Source: Kastovskya adunca ATA6-11-RM4 (GTDB lineage: Bacteria > Cyanobacteriota > Cyanobacteriia > Cyanobacteriales > Coleofasciculaceae). From it: a stretch of 64,000 nucleotides of DNA. The notes beneath the pieces are model-generated. The model was not told where the DNA came from, searched no databases, and saw nothing but the letters and a program-made list of their open reading frames with translations. The stretch is from contig JAHHHJ010000002.1 of the NCBI GenBank assembly GCA_019359445.1, positions 124,001-188,000 of the forward strand. Direction: 5' to 3'. Both the position numbers and the translations under genes were made by a program. Below, in pieces: positions 1 to 8,417 of this stretch (within the stretch, counting starts at the first letter, position 1; every line of letters begins with the position of its first letter).

Positions 1-533
1 TGGTAGAGGGTTTGACCGAGAATAGGCGATCGCACAATTCCTCTGACTGCACCAGCCACCTGCTGATTAGCCCCCATCGTTGGCAAGGGGCCGCGCCAGG
101 TTGGTGCTGACAAGACAATCCGGCTCACGGCTTGCGGCATTTTGTGGGCTAGTTGCATGACGTACCCCGCCCCATGACCTGCCGCCATGATGGCAATCGG
201 GCGGTGGAAGATATCGCCAACAAAATCTTCTAAAAACTGCTGGTACAACTCCCCGCGATACTCCAGAGGCGGACGATCCGATTCTCCAAAACCGGGCCAA
301 TCTAGAGCCACGACCTGAAATTGAGACGATAGGCGTTTGGCGATATCGCGCATTTCGCCTCTTGTGGAGACGCTACTCAAAGCTGGCAGTAGTAATACGG
401 GGTTTCCTTCCCCTAGAGTTTCGTAAGCAACGGCTAACGGTTTTCCTTGCCAATTCCAAAGGTATTTTTGTACAATGCCCCCGATATTAAGCTGCGTCGG
501 GGTGGAGTTTGTAGAAGTTGATTGAGCAATCAT
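1..533 (-). CDS. Alpha/beta hydrolase fold protein, partial (C-terminus outside window)
   Basis: This minus-strand frame opens with ATG at 531-533 and runs off the left edge, leaving about 177 codons. The translation has the start of an alpha/beta hydrolase fold: a strand VLLLPALSS, the turn LDWPGFGESDRP typical of the oxyanion/cap region, and a nucleophile-elbow position reading AAGHGAGYVM. In active members the elbow is G-x-S-x-G. Here the expected serine is glycine, so either the enzyme is a non-catalytic or lipid-binding relative or the nucleophile lies elsewhere. The substrate cannot be told. The gene is divergent from the porin at 831, with about 300 bases between them. I am sure that it is coding and of the fold, not of its function. 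Confidence 0.8.
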   Translation of the reverse strand, partial: MIAQSTSTNSTPTQLNIGGIVQKYLWNWQGKPLAVAYETLGEGNPVLLLPALSSVSTRGEMRDIAKRLSSQFQVVALDWPGFGESDRPPLEYRGELYQQFLEDFVGDIFHRPIAIMAAGHGAGYVMQLAHKMPQAVSRIVLSAPTWRGPLPTMGANQQVAGAVRGIVRSPILGQTLY

Positions 534-748
534 CTATTTTCGTTTGAATAAAAATCGTTATGCTTCTATATTCTCTCGGTCACGTCTGAAGGGAGAACCA
601 TTAGAGCCGCCTGTTGTAGATGCGATCGCTGTCTTTCAGTAATCTGCCTAACTACAGTTGCGGCTTGACTTGCTGTAAGCTAGACGCGACAAAGTTTTTG
701 CATCTGAGTCGGATTTTTGTTGACTCAGAGCAAATCTAAATCGTATTT

Positions 749-767
749 TAGAATGATTCTCGTTTTC
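749..767 (+). promoter_or_regulatory. Fur-box-like operator upstream of the porin
   Basis: The stretch contains AGAATGATTCT, a dyad of AGAAT and ATTCT arms around one base, followed by CGTTTTC. It resembles the A/T-rich GATAAT/ATTATC-type hexamers bound by FurA. It lies about 65 bases upstream of the start of a porin of the iron-uptake type, where iron-dependent repression would be expected. The site is seen in the sequence; its use by Fur is inferred. Confidence 0.45.
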
Positions 768-830
768 AAAAACGTTTAAAGAATTTAACGCTCTTTAAAC
801 CTTAATTAATGGGTGTGAGGAAATTTAAGC

Positions 831-2753
831 ATGTCTAGAACCATGAGATTTAGGCTGATTAGCCCAACTGTTTTGGGTACAACGCTCTTGTTCGGTGCCA
901 GTGCGATCGCGACAGAAACCACCTCGATTCCCCAAGCAAATCAGCTTTCAACGGCAACAATTTCTGCTACTAATACAAGCGTTGAGGCAGTCCGATCAAA
1001 TCCGATTGAGCACACTCCAGCTGTGGCACCCCTCCGGGTGGACTTAGAAAGAATGGGGGATAAGGATGGACAATTCTCCAGACTTGATATCACTGAGGTC
1101 GCACTGCCAGAAAGCCAGGATGAGCCAGTCGCGTCTAACCCCATTGAAGAGTCTGCACCCTTGACGGATGATGCCAGCGTATTAGAGCAAATCAACCGCT
1201 ATAACAGTGAAGATAACGCTCTTGACCAAGTTACCAACGTCTCTCAACTACGGGATGTTTCTCCCGGAGACTGGGCGTTTGAAGCCCTGCGGGAACTCGT
1301 AGAACGCTACGGCTGTATTGTTGGTTATCCCGATGGCACCTTCCGAGGTAATCGCGCTACGACCCGGTTTGAGTTTGCGGCGGGTTTGAATGCTTGCTTA
1401 AACCAGATTGAGCGTTTGATTGCTGCTTCTACGGCTGATTTTGTTACTCGTGATGATTTAGAAACCCTGCAACGGCTGGTACAAGAGTTTGAAGTGGAGT
1501 TGGCAACTCTAGGAACTCGCGTTGATAACTTGGATGGTCGGGTGGCGTTTTTAGAAGACAATCAGTTTTCTACCACTACTAAGCTCGCAGGTGAAGTCAT
1601 CTTTGGAGTGGCAAGTATCTTCACGGGAGAGAGTGCCGATGGTGGTGAGATTCAAGAAACAACAGTACTGGGCAACCGAACCCGTTTGAATTTGGAAACG
1701 AGCTTTACAGGTCAAGATTTACTCCGCACGCGACTAGCAACGGGTAACTTTCCTGAGTTTGCCGGGGTTACGGGAACGCGGGAAGGGGAGTTTGCCTTTG
1801 CCCAACCGGAAGATAATGATCTCGGTTTAGAAGTTTTGTTGTATAGCTTTCCAATTAGCGATCGCACGCAGGTTGTAGTGGCTGCCCAGGGCGGGGCTTT
1901 CGATGACTTTGCCAGCACAGTTAACTTCCTCGATGGAGACGGAGCTAGTGGTGCATTGTCTGCCTTTGGTACGCGCAACCCGATTTATTACTTAGGTGAT
2001 GGTGCGGGAATTGGCATTAGAAGTGAAATCAGTGACGCTTTGGAACTTAGCTTGGGCTATTTAGCAGGTGAAGCCAACAACCCTTCCCCTGGAACAGGCT
2101 TGTTTGATGGCCCCTACAGTGCCTTAGCGCAATTGGTGATTAAGCCGACCGAACGCTTGAATCTTGGTTTAACTTACATCAACTCCTACAACGCTGATGA
2201 TACGGGGACAGGGAGTAGTCGTTCCAGTTTTTCCATTTTTGATGACGCTTTCTTCCAGAGTTTGAGTTTGCCAACCCAGGACGTTCCCACCAGCAGTAAT
2301 TCCTACGGCGTAGAACTCTCCTGGCAACTCAGTGACAGGTTTGTCGTCGGTGGTTGGGCAGGCTACACCACGACGCGCTTGCTCTCCACCTTGGGGGGAC
2401 TAGTTAACCGGGGTGACACTAGCACCTTTAACTATGCGGTGACACTGGCATTCCCAGATTTAGGTAAAGAAGGAAATCTGGCAGGGATTGTCTTTGGGGT
2501 GGAGCCGAAACTCACTGACACTGATATCACCGTGCCAGCCTCTACTATTGCCCAGTTAGCGGCTCAAGGCGTTACCCCACCAAATATCAGTGCAAATGAC
2601 GATACTTCCTTCCACATCGAAGCGTTTTACCAGTATCGGCTCACCGATAACATCTTGATTACGCCTGGGGTAATTTGGATTACCGCACCGGGGTTCAATA
2701 ATCAAAACGATGACATTGTGATTGGTGCGATTCGCACAACATTTAGTTTCTAG
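831..2753 (+). CDS. Iron uptake porin, SLH-OprB family outer-membrane protein
   Basis: A 640 aa outer-membrane protein. Residues 1-27 look like a signal peptide (basic start, hydrophobic core, A-x-A site). About 110 low-complexity residues follow, then one SLH domain at about 140-200 (LRDVSPGDWAFEALREL, GYPDGTFRG, ATTRFEFAAGLNACL). A short coiled coil comes at about 205-250 and then a beta-barrel of the carbohydrate-selective OprB type ending in aromatic F-S-F, the usual C-terminal barrel signal. In cyanobacteria these proteins anchor to peptidoglycan-linked polymer through SLH and conduct small solutes; several are needed for iron uptake. ATG 831 is preceded by GAGGAA at 8-base spacing. A Fur-like box lies upstream. 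The protein length is normal for the family. Confidence 0.9.
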   Translation: MSRTMRFRLISPTVLGTTLLFGASAIATETTSIPQANQLSTATISATNTSVEAVRSNPIEHTPAVAPLRVDLERMGDKDGQFSRLDITEVALPESQDEPVASNPIEESAPLTDDASVLEQINRYNSEDNALDQVTNVSQLRDVSPGDWAFEALRELVERYGCIVGYPDGTFRGNRATTRFEFAAGLNACLNQIERLIAASTADFVTRDDLETLQRLVQEFEVELATLGTRVDNLDGRVAFLEDNQFSTTTKLAGEVIFGVASIFTGESADGGEIQETTVLGNRTRLNLETSFTGQDLLRTRLATGNFPEFAGVTGTREGEFAFAQPEDNDLGLEVLLYSFPISDRTQVVVAAQGGAFDDFASTVNFLDGDGASGALSAFGTRNPIYYLGDGAGIGIRSEISDALELSLGYLAGEANNPSPGTGLFDGPYSALAQLVIKPTERLNLGLTYINSYNADDTGTGSSRSSFSIFDDAFFQSLSLPTQDVPTSSNSYGVELSWQLSDRFVVGGWAGYTTTRLLSTLGGLVNRGDTSTFNYAVTLAFPDLGKEGNLAGIVFGVEPKLTDTDITVPASTIAQLAAQGVTPPNISANDDTSFHIEAFYQYRLTDNILITPGVIWITAPGFNNQNDDIVIGAIRTTFSF

Positions 2754-3309
2754 AAACTAAATAAATAGGTGGGAATAAATCAAACTGTGTGAAGCAATGT
2801 AAGAAGATTAAAGTGTTTCGTAGTAAGGGCTTCAGCCCTCAGACCTTTAATTTTTTACGCTGATGTCTGGTGGACAGACACTGTTAATGCCCTACGAGCC
2901 TTCTGTTGAGCTGGCTTACTCTGTCTGGTTGCTGCCTGACGGATAAAGTCGAGCTGAGAGAGTAGAATCAATCTCATTACAAGTTAGCCTGCAAGGTTAT
3001 CGGTGGGGGCTGTTCACCTGACTCATCTATTGAGACTCAAAGTAAAACCTACTGCAAAGTTATCTATAGAGGTCACGTAGCTTCAATAGCTGTTAATAAT
3101 GAGGAGATATGGGCATTTTATGTATAGGTGAGACCTAATAAAATTCTATTAAAAATTAGTGCAATCGCCGCTCTTATTAAGGTAAGTTTCTGCAAACCAA
3201 TTCACCATTTTATTGGGCATCCTAAATTAATATCTATTTAGGATAATGCTGCTTGCCTAATTGCAGAGTGGGGATTGCAGAGGACATCTGATCGTGACAA
3301 CATAAAGTA
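2754..3309. other. Intergenic region before the methyltransferase gene
   Basis: This gene-free stretch of about 555 bases carries one dispersed repeat (2773-2845) just after the porin stop. The rest is A/T-rich with frequent stops in all frames. No convincing terminator, tRNA or small RNA was recognised. It contains no HIP1 octamer, like the two genes that follow. Confidence 0.5.
2773..2845 (+). repeat. Dispersed non-coding repeat, copy A
   Basis: The stretch starts GAATAAATCAAAC and ends TTTCGTAGTAAGGGCTTCAG followed by CCCT. The same ordered blocks recur at 15567-15635 with scattered mismatches, also in a non-coding gap. The end contains a small dyad (AGGGCTTCAGCCCT). It is probably a degenerate mobile or REP-like element. 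Confidence 0.55.
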
Positions 3310-4335
3310 ATGACATTATTAACATCTATCGACCTTTTTGCTGGTGCAGGGGGACTTAGCTGCGGACTTACGGCAGAGGGATTCCAGGTGAATGCTGCGG
3401 TAGAGATTGATCCGGTATCAGCGAAAAGTTATAGCCTCAACCATCAAAGTACGAATGTCATAGTCGATGATATTCGGCGCGTAACTGATTCTCAGCTGCT
3501 TAAGCAAGCAGGACTTGCTCCTGGTGAATTGGACTTGTTAACTGGTTGCCCACCATGTCAGGCTTTTTCCACACTTCGTACGCGGCGTCGGAAGCAACAG
3601 TTAAACGATCCGAGCAAAGAACTCATTATTGAGATGCTACGACTGGTAAGATCGATACGCCCTCGCGCAGTCATCGTAGAAAATGTTCCTGGTTTAGCAG
3701 ATGATCAGCACTTTACTAACTTCCGACTTGGTTTGAAAAAAGCAGGGTATCAATCTACATATGCAGTTCTCAATGCATCTGACTTTGGTGTACCACAGCG
3801 GCGTAAGCGGTTAATCCTTGTTGCATTGAAGGGGAGCGAAATTCCCTCAAGTTGGTCAAGCTATCACTGCGAACGTAGGACTGTTAGAGACGCTATCGGT
3901 CATCTTGCACCAGCGGGAATTAGTGGAGATATACTTCACGACATTCCTGAAAAGCGAACACCAGCTATGATGACGAGAATCAAAGCGACACCTAAAAATG
4001 GTGGTAGTCGCCTTGATATCTCACCCGAATTACAATGCGCCTGCCATACACGCATTGACGGGTTTAAGGATGTTTATGGTCGAATGGCATGGGATGATGT
4101 CTCACCGACTATTACTAGTGGGTGTAATAATCCGTCCAGGGGTCGGTTTCTTCATCCCGAAGAGAATAGAGCTATAACACTTCGAGAAGCTGCACTGTTA
4201 CAGACATTTCCCCTAGCCTATCAGTTCTGCCTTGATCGAGGTAAAGAGCATGTTGCATCCCAAATTGGGAATGCTTTCCCCCCAGATATGATTAGACCAA
4301 TTGCAAGAATCATCAGCCGTGAGTTGTCAGGATGA
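3310..4335 (+). CDS. DNA (cytosine-5)-methyltransferase, Dcm/C5 family
   Basis: A 341 aa enzyme that would transfer a methyl group from S-adenosylmethionine to C5 of cytosine within a specific DNA sequence. The family motifs are in order: motif I DLFAGAGGLSCG (residues 8-19), motif IV GCPPCQAFS with catalytic Cys83, motif VI ENVP (124-127), motif VIII QRRKR (163-167), a target-recognition region at about 195-275, and motifs IX-X with RAITLREAALLQTFP and IGNAFPP near the C-terminus. The length is at the lower normal end and no motif is missing. The stop overlaps the start of the next gene in ATGA, so the two are probably translationally coupled. No restriction endonuclease of a known type is adjacent, so the downstream ATPase-TOPRIM protein may be its partner. 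The absence of HIP1 suggests recent acquisition. The recognition site cannot be read from sequence. Confidence 0.95.
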   Translation: MTLLTSIDLFAGAGGLSCGLTAEGFQVNAAVEIDPVSAKSYSLNHQSTNVIVDDIRRVTDSQLLKQAGLAPGELDLLTGCPPCQAFSTLRTRRRKQQLNDPSKELIIEMLRLVRSIRPRAVIVENVPGLADDQHFTNFRLGLKKAGYQSTYAVLNASDFGVPQRRKRLILVALKGSEIPSSWSSYHCERRTVRDAIGHLAPAGISGDILHDIPEKRTPAMMTRIKATPKNGGSRLDISPELQCACHTRIDGFKDVYGRMAWDDVSPTITSGCNNPSRGRFLHPEENRAITLREAALLQTFPLAYQFCLDRGKEHVASQIGNAFPPDMIRPIARIISRELSG

Positions 4336-6065
4336 GTAAGAAAAAACCGGTAGATGATCTCCAAAAGAGTGTTAGGGCACTTGAAAGTAAAACCTCCTAT
4401 ATTTGCAGCCTTCGCTTCCCCAACTATCGGAATCTTCGGTGTGACAGCGAGCTACCATTTGACTTTCCAATCACAGTTCTGCTTGGTCGTAATGGGACGA
4501 ACAAGAGTTCCATTCTTCATGCTCTGTACGGTAGCCCAAGCGGTCAAACTATTGCAGATTTCTGGTTTGAGACAGAGCTTGATGCAATTCCCTCGGAACG
4601 TAATGGACTTAAACAGAGCGTTGTTCACCGATATCGTAAAGATAATGGCGATATTGTTGAGTGTATTAAGGCTCGCGCTCCACGCGGACCTAAAGACCCC
4701 GATTATTGGGAGGCTGTTAAACAGAGCCAAGTATATGGGTTCTCTGATAGTGGCACTCGAATTAGTCCTATTAAAATCAAAGTTACACACTTGGACTTCC
4801 GGGGCGAGTTGCCCGCTTTTGATAAATACTTCTACTTTCCTGATCCAAAGCATCTTGCGGTTCTTGTCCGTTCTGCAAAAGGCCGAGGAAAGCTACGCAG
4901 AGAGTATCGCAAGCAGGACTATCTTAGACAACGTTCAAGACGGTTAAGAAAGGCAATTGAGGAGGAGGGTATTGCACTAACTACCGAAGAGTTGGAAGTC
5001 CTGAAATACATTCTTGAGCGGGATTACGTTAGTGGAAGGGTGCTGAAACACTCACTATTTCACGGACATGAAGGCTGGACAATACTGTTCGAGACAAATC
5101 AGTTTAATGGGTATTCGGACGCATTTGCTGGCAGTGGTGAGTCAGCTGCTGCGCTGCTTGTACATAATATATTGCAGGCTCCAGAAAGATCTTTGATGCT
5201 CCTAGATGAGCCTGAAACGTCGCTTCATCCCCGTGCCCAACAACGAATGCTAGAATTTATCGCACATCAGGCTGTGCGGAAGTCCCTTCAGGTTGTGATG
5301 GCAACACATTCTATCTATCTCGCAAAAAATCTCCCTCAGAAAGCAATCCGAGTACTAGTTCGTGAACCAGATGGCTCTGTGACAGTGAGAACCGATCTCT
5401 CAGCAGACGAGGCATTACATGAAATTGGTACTCTCCCACCTGGAAAAACTATTCTGGTTGAAGATGAGCGAGCAAAACACATCGTTGTTTCAGCTTTAAA
5501 GCTAGCGTCGAGTCATGCTTTAAGTGAGTTTAAGGTTTTGGTTCGAGAAGGCGGAACTTCACGCATATATCGTGATATTCAAAGCTATGCAAACTGCGAG
5601 AGGAAAGACGTATTTGTTATTTTTGATGGAGACCATGAACCTAAAAAGCCTATTCCTAAAGAGGGGGAACTTCCCCAAGGAGAAAGTGACCTAAAGAAAC
5701 TGATTCAGGAGCTTACACGGGGAAATAATCAAAAAGGTCCTGATCTTGATTTGGTAAATGCAGACGAGATGACACGCTACATTCGTTTCTTAAGAGAATC
5801 TGTCTATTTTTTACCTGAGCTAACTCCTGAGACCCTCGTTTGGGAAGAAGATGCAGCCAAAGAACTTTTAGGTAAAGAGCTACCTGACGAAGTTTCACAA
5901 GAGCAGAACCTCAAACAGCGCCTTCACCTACTTGCAGAGGAGATTCCCGGTTTTGATGCTGATACAGTTTTCAAGAGTCTCTTGGCTCAACTACTGAGAG
6001 GCGAAAGCCAGCGTAAAAAAGATCTTATAGAAGTTATTCGGCAGATTCGATCTGCCACCGTTTAA
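4332..6065 (+). CDS. OLD-like AAA/ABC ATPase with C-terminal TOPRIM-like domain
   Basis: A 577 aa protein. The N-terminal part is an SMC/ABC-like ATPase: LRFPNYRNL strand, P-loop GRNGTNKSS at 52-60, Walker B LMLLDEPETSLHP with D292-E293, and switch histidine MATHS. The C-terminal part (about 370-475) looks like a TOPRIM nuclease domain: ILVEDERAKHIV with E377, then VIFDGDHE with D432 and D434. This order is that of OLD (overcoming lysogenization defect) family nucleases, many of which serve in phage defence. The P-loop is odd, with asparagine where the glycine before the lysine should be. ATGA overlap with the methyltransferase indicates coupling. Inference: the methylase marks self DNA and this protein acts as the ATP-dependent effector. 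Alternatively, it may be an independent OLD gene. Confidence 0.85.
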   Translation: MSKKKPVDDLQKSVRALESKTSYICSLRFPNYRNLRCDSELPFDFPITVLLGRNGTNKSSILHALYGSPSGQTIADFWFETELDAIPSERNGLKQSVVHRYRKDNGDIVECIKARAPRGPKDPDYWEAVKQSQVYGFSDSGTRISPIKIKVTHLDFRGELPAFDKYFYFPDPKHLAVLVRSAKGRGKLRREYRKQDYLRQRSRRLRKAIEEEGIALTTEELEVLKYILERDYVSGRVLKHSLFHGHEGWTILFETNQFNGYSDAFAGSGESAAALLVHNILQAPERSLMLLDEPETSLHPRAQQRMLEFIAHQAVRKSLQVVMATHSIYLAKNLPQKAIRVLVREPDGSVTVRTDLSADEALHEIGTLPPGKTILVEDERAKHIVVSALKLASSHALSEFKVLVREGGTSRIYRDIQSYANCERKDVFVIFDGDHEPKKPIPKEGELPQGESDLKKLIQELTRGNNQKGPDLDLVNADEMTRYIRFLRESVYFLPELTPETLVWEEDAAKELLGKELPDEVSQEQNLKQRLHLLAEEIPGFDADTVFKSLLAQLLRGESQRKKDLIEVIRQIRSATV

Positions 6066-6181
6066 GGGAGATCTCCCCTAACCCACTCTCAGTACGTTAT
6101 ACCAGCACTGCTCACCCGACATTAATTATCTATACGTTAAAGTTGAATACGGTTCATTAAATTTCCCAGTTCCAAACAATA

Positions 6182-8155
6182 TCATCGCAGCAGTCGTAAA
6201 CCGCTGAGTATCACTAAAACCGTAGACCCTTCATGTCCAATTACGGCTAAAGGCATGTTGATGTTGCCTGTAAAGTTGGCGATGAGCAATAGGAATATGA
6301 AGCTTAGGGCAAAGGCGATGTTTTGCTTAACGATGCGTTGAGAACGGCGTCCTAAGCGAATGGCTTGTTCGAGTTTTTCCAAACGGTCTGCCATTAACAC
6401 AATATCAGCCGTTTCCAGAGCAACATCGCTCCCGGCGATTCCCATGGCAATGCCGACAGAGGCTTGAGCAAGGGCAGGGGCGTCATTGATGCCGTCTCCC
6501 ACCATGGCGACGTTTTTGTATTGTTGCTGCAAGCGACGGATGGCGCTGACTTTATCTTCGGGCAGCAGCTCGGCATAAACGCGATCCACTCCCAAGGATT
6601 GGGCAATGCTATGGGCAGTACGCTGGTTATCCCCAGTTAGTAGAACAATTTCTTTGATGCCGAGCTGTTTTAAGCGCTCAATTGCGGGGATAGCACTAGG
6701 GCGAATGGTGTCAGCGATCGCTATAATTCCCAAAATTTCTCCCGCTTGCGCTACCCAAATTACGGTTTTTCCCTCTGCTTCTAACTCTTGGGCTTGAGCC
6801 TGTAGTGGTAGGGGTACAGCATCATAGCCGGAAGCAGTGTTCTGGCGCTGGGTAGTGAGTACGGGGGATTTCTGGATGGAAGTAGCAACGAAGGCAGCTT
6901 TGCCGACTAAGGTAAATTTCTGCTCGACTTCGCCGCTGATGCCTTGACCTACTTCGGCTTTAACGCGATCTACTGGGGAAAGTAGGAGTTGCTGACGTTG
7001 GGCAGCTTGAGCGATCGCCTCTCCAATGGGATGCTCGGAGTAGGCTTCTAGGGCAGCGGCAATTTGTAATACCTGATTTTCCGTTTGTCCAGGGGTGGGG
7101 ATAATTTTGACGACTTGGGGTTTACCTGTGGTGAGGGTGCCTGTTTTGTCAAAGGCGATCGCTTTTACTCTCCCGATCATCTCCAACTGCGCCCCCGTCT
7201 TAAACAAAATTCCTTCTCTTGCCCCATGAGCAATCCCCGATAGCAACGTCGGCATAATTGCGGCTACCAAGGCACAAGGCGAGGCAACAACGAGAAAAAT
7301 TAACGCTCGATAAATCGTTGTTTCCCAATCCCAAGCCAACAAGATCGGGGGCAATACGGCAAGTAATATCCCGACAACAACGATAACTTGGGCGTAGCCT
7401 CGCTCAAAGCGTTCGATAAATAATTGGGAAGGAGGCGCTTCGGTTTGAGCTTGTTTCACCAACTGAATGACGCGCTGAATCAAGCTACTTTCCGGCGGTT
7501 GATGCACCTTGAGGGTTAATACCCCATTGCCATTAATCGTGCCAGCAAAAACTTCCTCCCCCGCCGTTTTCTCAACAGGCATCGATTCACCTGTGATTGA
7601 CGCTTCATTCAGGGTGCTGCTACCAGAAACGATCAGCGCATCGGTAGGAATCAGCTCTCCCGGCTTAACGACAACCTTGTCCCCAACTTGCAGTTGACTT
7701 ATAGAAATTTCCTCTTCCTGATCTTGGCGGATTACTCGTGCTGTATCGGGGGCTAAGTCCATCAAGCTGCGGATATTGCGTTCCGTCCGCTGCATGGCGT
7801 AGCCTTCGAGGGCACCGCTAATTGCAAAAATCAAAATCAAAACTGCCCCATCCACCATCAGGAAATAGTCCTGCTGCCACAATCCCAAACCCGCCGCACC
7901 CAAAGCAGCAACAATCATCAATAAGTCAACATCAAGTTGTTTTTCTTCAAATAGGGTAGTTAGTCCTTCACGAGTGCTTTCGTAACCGCCAATTACATAG
8001 GCAGCGACTAAAATCAGCACGCCCAAGCCCACCCAGTTGAGGTAGAGGGCTAACCATCCCAAAATTACTAAAATGCCGCAAGTCACGGCGGCGACAGCAT
8101 CGGGATGGTCTTTGAGGAGGCTAGGGGTTGAGAAGGTTTGGGATTGGGGAGTCAT
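6182..8155 (-). CDS. coaT: Cobalt-transporting P1B-4-type ATPase CoaT
   Basis: A 657 aa metal-efflux P-type ATPase of the inner membrane. It has the actuator motif TGES, the phosphorylation site DKTGT with Asp336, the GDGINDAPAL hinge, and several membrane segments, with no N-terminal metal-binding domain. The metal-selecting motif in the membrane is S292-P-C294 rather than CPC, and the last helix carries H641-E-G-S-T. SPC plus HEG(G/S)T is the signature of the P1B-4 group, which exports cobalt and sometimes zinc, nickel or iron. The cobalt assignment is strengthened by a perfect MerR-type operator upstream (8189-8214) and a CoaR gene 2 kb away. It is convergent with the ATPase gene ending at 6065. 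Confidence 0.9.
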   Translation of the reverse strand: MTPQSQTFSTPSLLKDHPDAVAAVTCGILVILGWLALYLNWVGLGVLILVAAYVIGGYESTREGLTTLFEEKQLDVDLLMIVAALGAAGLGLWQQDYFLMVDGAVLILIFAISGALEGYAMQRTERNIRSLMDLAPDTARVIRQDQEEEISISQLQVGDKVVVKPGELIPTDALIVSGSSTLNEASITGESMPVEKTAGEEVFAGTINGNGVLTLKVHQPPESSLIQRVIQLVKQAQTEAPPSQLFIERFERGYAQVIVVVGILLAVLPPILLAWDWETTIYRALIFLVVASPCALVAAIMPTLLSGIAHGAREGILFKTGAQLEMIGRVKAIAFDKTGTLTTGKPQVVKIIPTPGQTENQVLQIAAALEAYSEHPIGEAIAQAAQRQQLLLSPVDRVKAEVGQGISGEVEQKFTLVGKAAFVATSIQKSPVLTTQRQNTASGYDAVPLPLQAQAQELEAEGKTVIWVAQAGEILGIIAIADTIRPSAIPAIERLKQLGIKEIVLLTGDNQRTAHSIAQSLGVDRVYAELLPEDKVSAIRRLQQQYKNVAMVGDGINDAPALAQASVGIAMGIAGSDVALETADIVLMADRLEKLEQAIRLGRRSQRIVKQNIAFALSFIFLLLIANFTGNINMPLAVIGHEGSTVLVILSGLRLLR

Positions 8156-8180
8156 GATCGCTCAAGGAGGAGACTCCCTC

Positions 8181-8214
8181 ACCCTAAACCTTGACATTAG
8201 TGTCAATGTCAAGG
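8181..8214 (-). promoter_or_regulatory. coaT promoter with MerR-type (CoaR) operator
   Basis: On the minus strand, a perfect 10-base inverted repeat (CCTTGACATT and AATGTCAAGG, 6-base gap, 8189-8214) contains the -35 element TTGACA (8207-8212). A -10 element TAGGGT lies at 8181-8186 with 20 bases between the two. Overlong spacing with a dyad between the elements is the hallmark of MerR-family activated promoters, where the regulator twists the DNA to align them. CoaR of this window is the natural ligand. The promoter lies about 25 bases upstream of the coaT start codon. Confidence 0.8.
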
Positions 8215-8234
8215 CGAAGTATTCAAGTTTTAAA

Positions 8235-8280
8235 TGAACCGCACGCGACGCAAAGAACGCGAAGGAAGAAAGAAGAGAGA
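8235..8280 (+). repeat. Dispersed purine-rich repeat, copy 1
   Basis: This sequence (GAACCGCACGCGACGCAAAG, then AACGCGAAGGAAGAAAG) aligns with the reverse complement of 20405-20455 and with 48736-48780. All three share the block order GAACCACAGAGGCACAGAG, then a CG-rich step, then GGAAGAGAG. Copies sit only between genes. It is probably a short interspersed repeat; nothing shows a function. Confidence 0.5.
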
Positions 8281-8353
8281 ATAAGCGATCGCTGCTCTGT
8301 GGTAGGAAGTGAGTAAGAAGCTTAGGTTGAATGGCACTGGAAACTTGTGGCTC

Positions 8354-8386
8354 AGATCCCCGACTTCTTGAAGAAGTCGGGGATCT
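8354..8386. repeat. Perfect 16-bp palindrome (REP-like hairpin)
   Basis: AGATCCCCGACTTCTT and its exact reverse complement are separated by one base, giving a very stable hairpin just downstream of the DUF2834 stop and upstream of the coaT promoter. No T-run follows on either strand, so it is more likely a dispersed REP-type palindrome than a classical terminator, though it could block read-through into coaT. Confidence 0.75.
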
Positions 8387-8417
8387 AGATTCAGCTTAGG
8401 TTGGTGGGCATTACCAC

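Noticed and set aside
67-300. 77-codon minus-strand frame
   Set aside because: Shadow of the partial alpha/beta hydrolase in another frame.
4354-4947. 197-codon plus-strand frame
   Set aside because: Alternative frame inside the OLD-like ATPase gene, which has all family motifs.
6064-6080. TAAGGGAGATCTCCCCTA palindrome between converging genes as terminator
   Set aside because: Good stem but no T-run on either strand; not called as a terminator.
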